A stretch of 64,000 nt of DNA from positions 117,495 to 181,494 of the forward strand of contig JAFUVT010000001.1 in NCBI GenBank assembly GCA_017477425.1, written 5' to 3'. A model generated the notes under the pieces. That model worked only from the letters and a program-made list of their open reading frames with translations, ran no database searches and had not been told where the DNA came from. Shown in pieces: positions 62,452 through 64,000 of this stretch (its first letter is position 1; every line of letters starts with the position of its first letter). This stretch comes from Bacteroidales bacterium (GTDB lineage: Bacteria; Bacteroidota; Bacteroidia; Bacteroidales; F082). Position numbers and translations under genes: made by a program.

Positions 62452-63903
62452 ATGACTTTCTCGAAACTGTTATTTCGTTTTATCCCACAATACAAATGGC
62501 GTATCTTAGCATACATTGTCTTGAACGTTTTGTGTTCTATTTGTGGTGTGTTTAGTTTCATCGGAATAATACCATTTGTTAAGGTACTGTTTGGCCTTTC
62601 GGATGAAACCTTCAGATACGTTAGTTTAAACGATGTGTCTTCCTTTTTTGGGTTGTTGGATGCTGCCAAAAATAACATCCTATATTATCTTCAACTTCAA
62701 ATCTCTTTACGAGGGAAGGCGGTAACGCTTATGATGATAGGTGGTTTTGTTGTGCTCATGTCTTTTCTTTCCAATTTGATTTCATATTTTGCTTATTGGG
62801 TTAGAATTCCTATTCGTACGGGCATATCACGTGACCTTCGTAAAGATGCATATCATAAGATTGTCAACATGCCATACTTGGCTTTCTCAAAAGAGAATCG
62901 AGGTGATTTTGTGTCAAGAATGACAAATGATGTAGAAGAAATCGAATATGGTATCGGGACAACACTCGACATGTTTATTAAAGATCCTATCCAGATAATT
63001 ATCTATTTAATAACAATGTTCGGTATTTCATCTCAGCTCACTAGTTATGGTATGGTATTGCTCGTTTCGGTTTGCACTTTTGTATTAGTCCTTGGAAAAG
63101 TTATGCAAAATATTTCTTATACTGCACAAACAAAAAGGGGAGAGGTGCTATCATCTTTTGAACAAACGTTGGGCATATTGCCGCTTATTAAATCACATAA
63201 TGCTGAAGTAATAATGGAAGGACGGTTCAATATCTTGAATTTAAGTGTGCAGAAAACATTTAATAAGCAGAACAGATTCTACTCATTGGCCTGGCCTTGT
63301 ACGGATTTTTTCATTGTGTCAATAATTGTAACAATGTTATGTGTGGGTGGGAAGCTGGTTCTATCAGGCCGATCAGGTTTTGGACCTGCGGCATTGATAG
63401 GGTTTTTAGGTGTTTTCTATTCGTTAATCACGCCCGTTCGAGATATGATGAAGTGTACTTTTGGAATACGAAAGGCAATGGCTTCAGTAACTCGATTGAA
63501 TAAAATATTGGCTATCGATGATGAACAATGTCAAGGAAATAAAACATGGGAATTAGATAAAACCCCGATAAACACTCCGTTGATAGAGTTAGAAAATGTG
63601 TCGTGCAAATATGACAAGGTTAATTGTTTGCAAAAAGTATCTATCAGGATATATTCAGGGCAAAGAATTGCCATACTTGGCACTACTGGAGCTGGAAAAT
63701 CATCTTTGGCAAATCTTTTGGTTCATTTGTTTGACTATGATGACGGTTGTATCAGGTTGTCGGGCTGTGATATGAATCAATATGATGTCAGAAGCATTAG
63801 GGACAGCATCGCTTATGTGATGCAAGAATCATTTCTTCTGAATGACACCATATATAATAACCCGTTGGCGGAATTAAAAAAGTGTCAAAAGGCGATGGAA
63901 TAA
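62452..63903 (+). pseudogene. ABC exporter, truncated in the nucleotide-binding domain
   Basis: A 483-residue frame. Residues 1-320 are a six-helix MsbA-type transmembrane domain. The ATPase domain has Walker A LGTTGAGKSSLANLL and the Q-loop YVMQESFLLNDTIYNN, then stops after a short unrelated tail (PLAELKKCQKAME). The LSGGQ signature, Walker B and H-loop are missing, about 110 residues short of the usual ~600. An insertion near 63862 probably destroyed the gene, making the exporter inactive. Confidence 0.75.
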
Positions 63904-64000
63904 ATGGATAAAAAGTTGTACATATTATTGATTTTCAGTAATTTTGTGGTTGAAATCAAAAGTAAATCACAAGAAAATCCTATGTACAACTTTTGCGCAA
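63904..64000 (+). mobile_element. Probable left end of an insertion element (cut by window edge)
   Basis: Following the broken ABC gene, TAATTTTG (63939-63946) is a promoter box and an ATG at 63982 opens a frame MYNFCA.. to the window edge. AAAAGTTGTACATA (63911-63924) has a perfect reverse complement at 63981-63994, which overlaps that ATG. A transposase gene is inferred from position only; the true element boundary is perhaps near 63862. Confidence 0.4.

Noticed and set aside
63911..63994. 14-bp inverted repeat as terminal repeats of a complete short element
   Set aside because: Its right copy overlaps the start codon of the next frame, so it is more likely a leader hairpin inside a larger element.

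Overview
The window is chromosomal DNA of a Bacteroidota bacterium, most likely a Bacteroidales member. Evidence: most intergenic gaps carry the phylum's -7 promoter box TAnnTTTG(C) and few ribosome binding sites; the type IX secretion protein PorQ and two proteins with a type IX C-terminal sorting domain are present; and DUF4293, DUF3078, DUF5618, GWxTD and BatA families, a long-form NusB, HECLGH-type dipeptidyl peptidase III and many lipoproteins occur. I cannot name a genus. It looks like ordinary host chromosome with small accessory patches, not a phage or plasmid.

Layout. 0-8.1 kb: start of rho, DUF4293, a phosphoesterase, two envelope proteins, an rRNA methyltransferase, two unknowns, a frameshifted small gene and a large S9 peptidase. 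8.1-12 kb: accessory patch with a deleted ATPase remnant, a FISUMP-type lipoprotein and two convergent AAA/DUF4143 ATPases. 12-16.9 kb: efp, an LpxD-like acyltransferase, an esterase, dipeptidyl peptidase III and two tRNA-Ser genes. 17-28 kb: a TPR/HTH regulator, GWxTD protein, LpxL-like acyltransferase, glycosyltransferase, aroQ, an Fe-S aldo/keto reductase, ferritin, then nusB-porQ-recF-dciA. 28-38.8 kb, mostly minus strand: an AddB-like Fe-S nuclease, MurU-like nucleotidyltransferase and AmgK-RapZ fusion; a YeiH transporter and porin; idi, ychF and prsW. 38.8-45.4 kb: guaA, a LysM/periplasmic-binding fusion, a MORN lipoprotein, gdhA and a NUDIX hydrolase. 45.4-55.8 kb: two very repetitive secreted proteins, a lipoprotein, a beta-barrel protein and a BatA protein, all closely spaced. 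55.8-64 kb: an ATPase bracketed by 34-bp-period repeats, a WYL regulator opposite an unknown gene and a retropepsin, then an AT-rich TonB receptor and an ABC exporter gene cut short near what looks like an insertion element.

How genes work together. The AmgK/MurU pair fits a MurNAc recycling route that bypasses de novo UDP-MurNAc synthesis. LpxD-like, LpxL-like and glycosyltransferase genes serve the outer envelope. PorQ matches the type IX cargo proteins at 45.4-52.3 kb.

The most unusual pattern is in the ATPases. Two intact AAA/DUF4143 genes and one deleted remnant each carry their own short direct repeat, different in sequence but always at a 33-34 bp period, next to or over the promoter. 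In one case copies also lie downstream of the gene. I know of no description of this arrangement.
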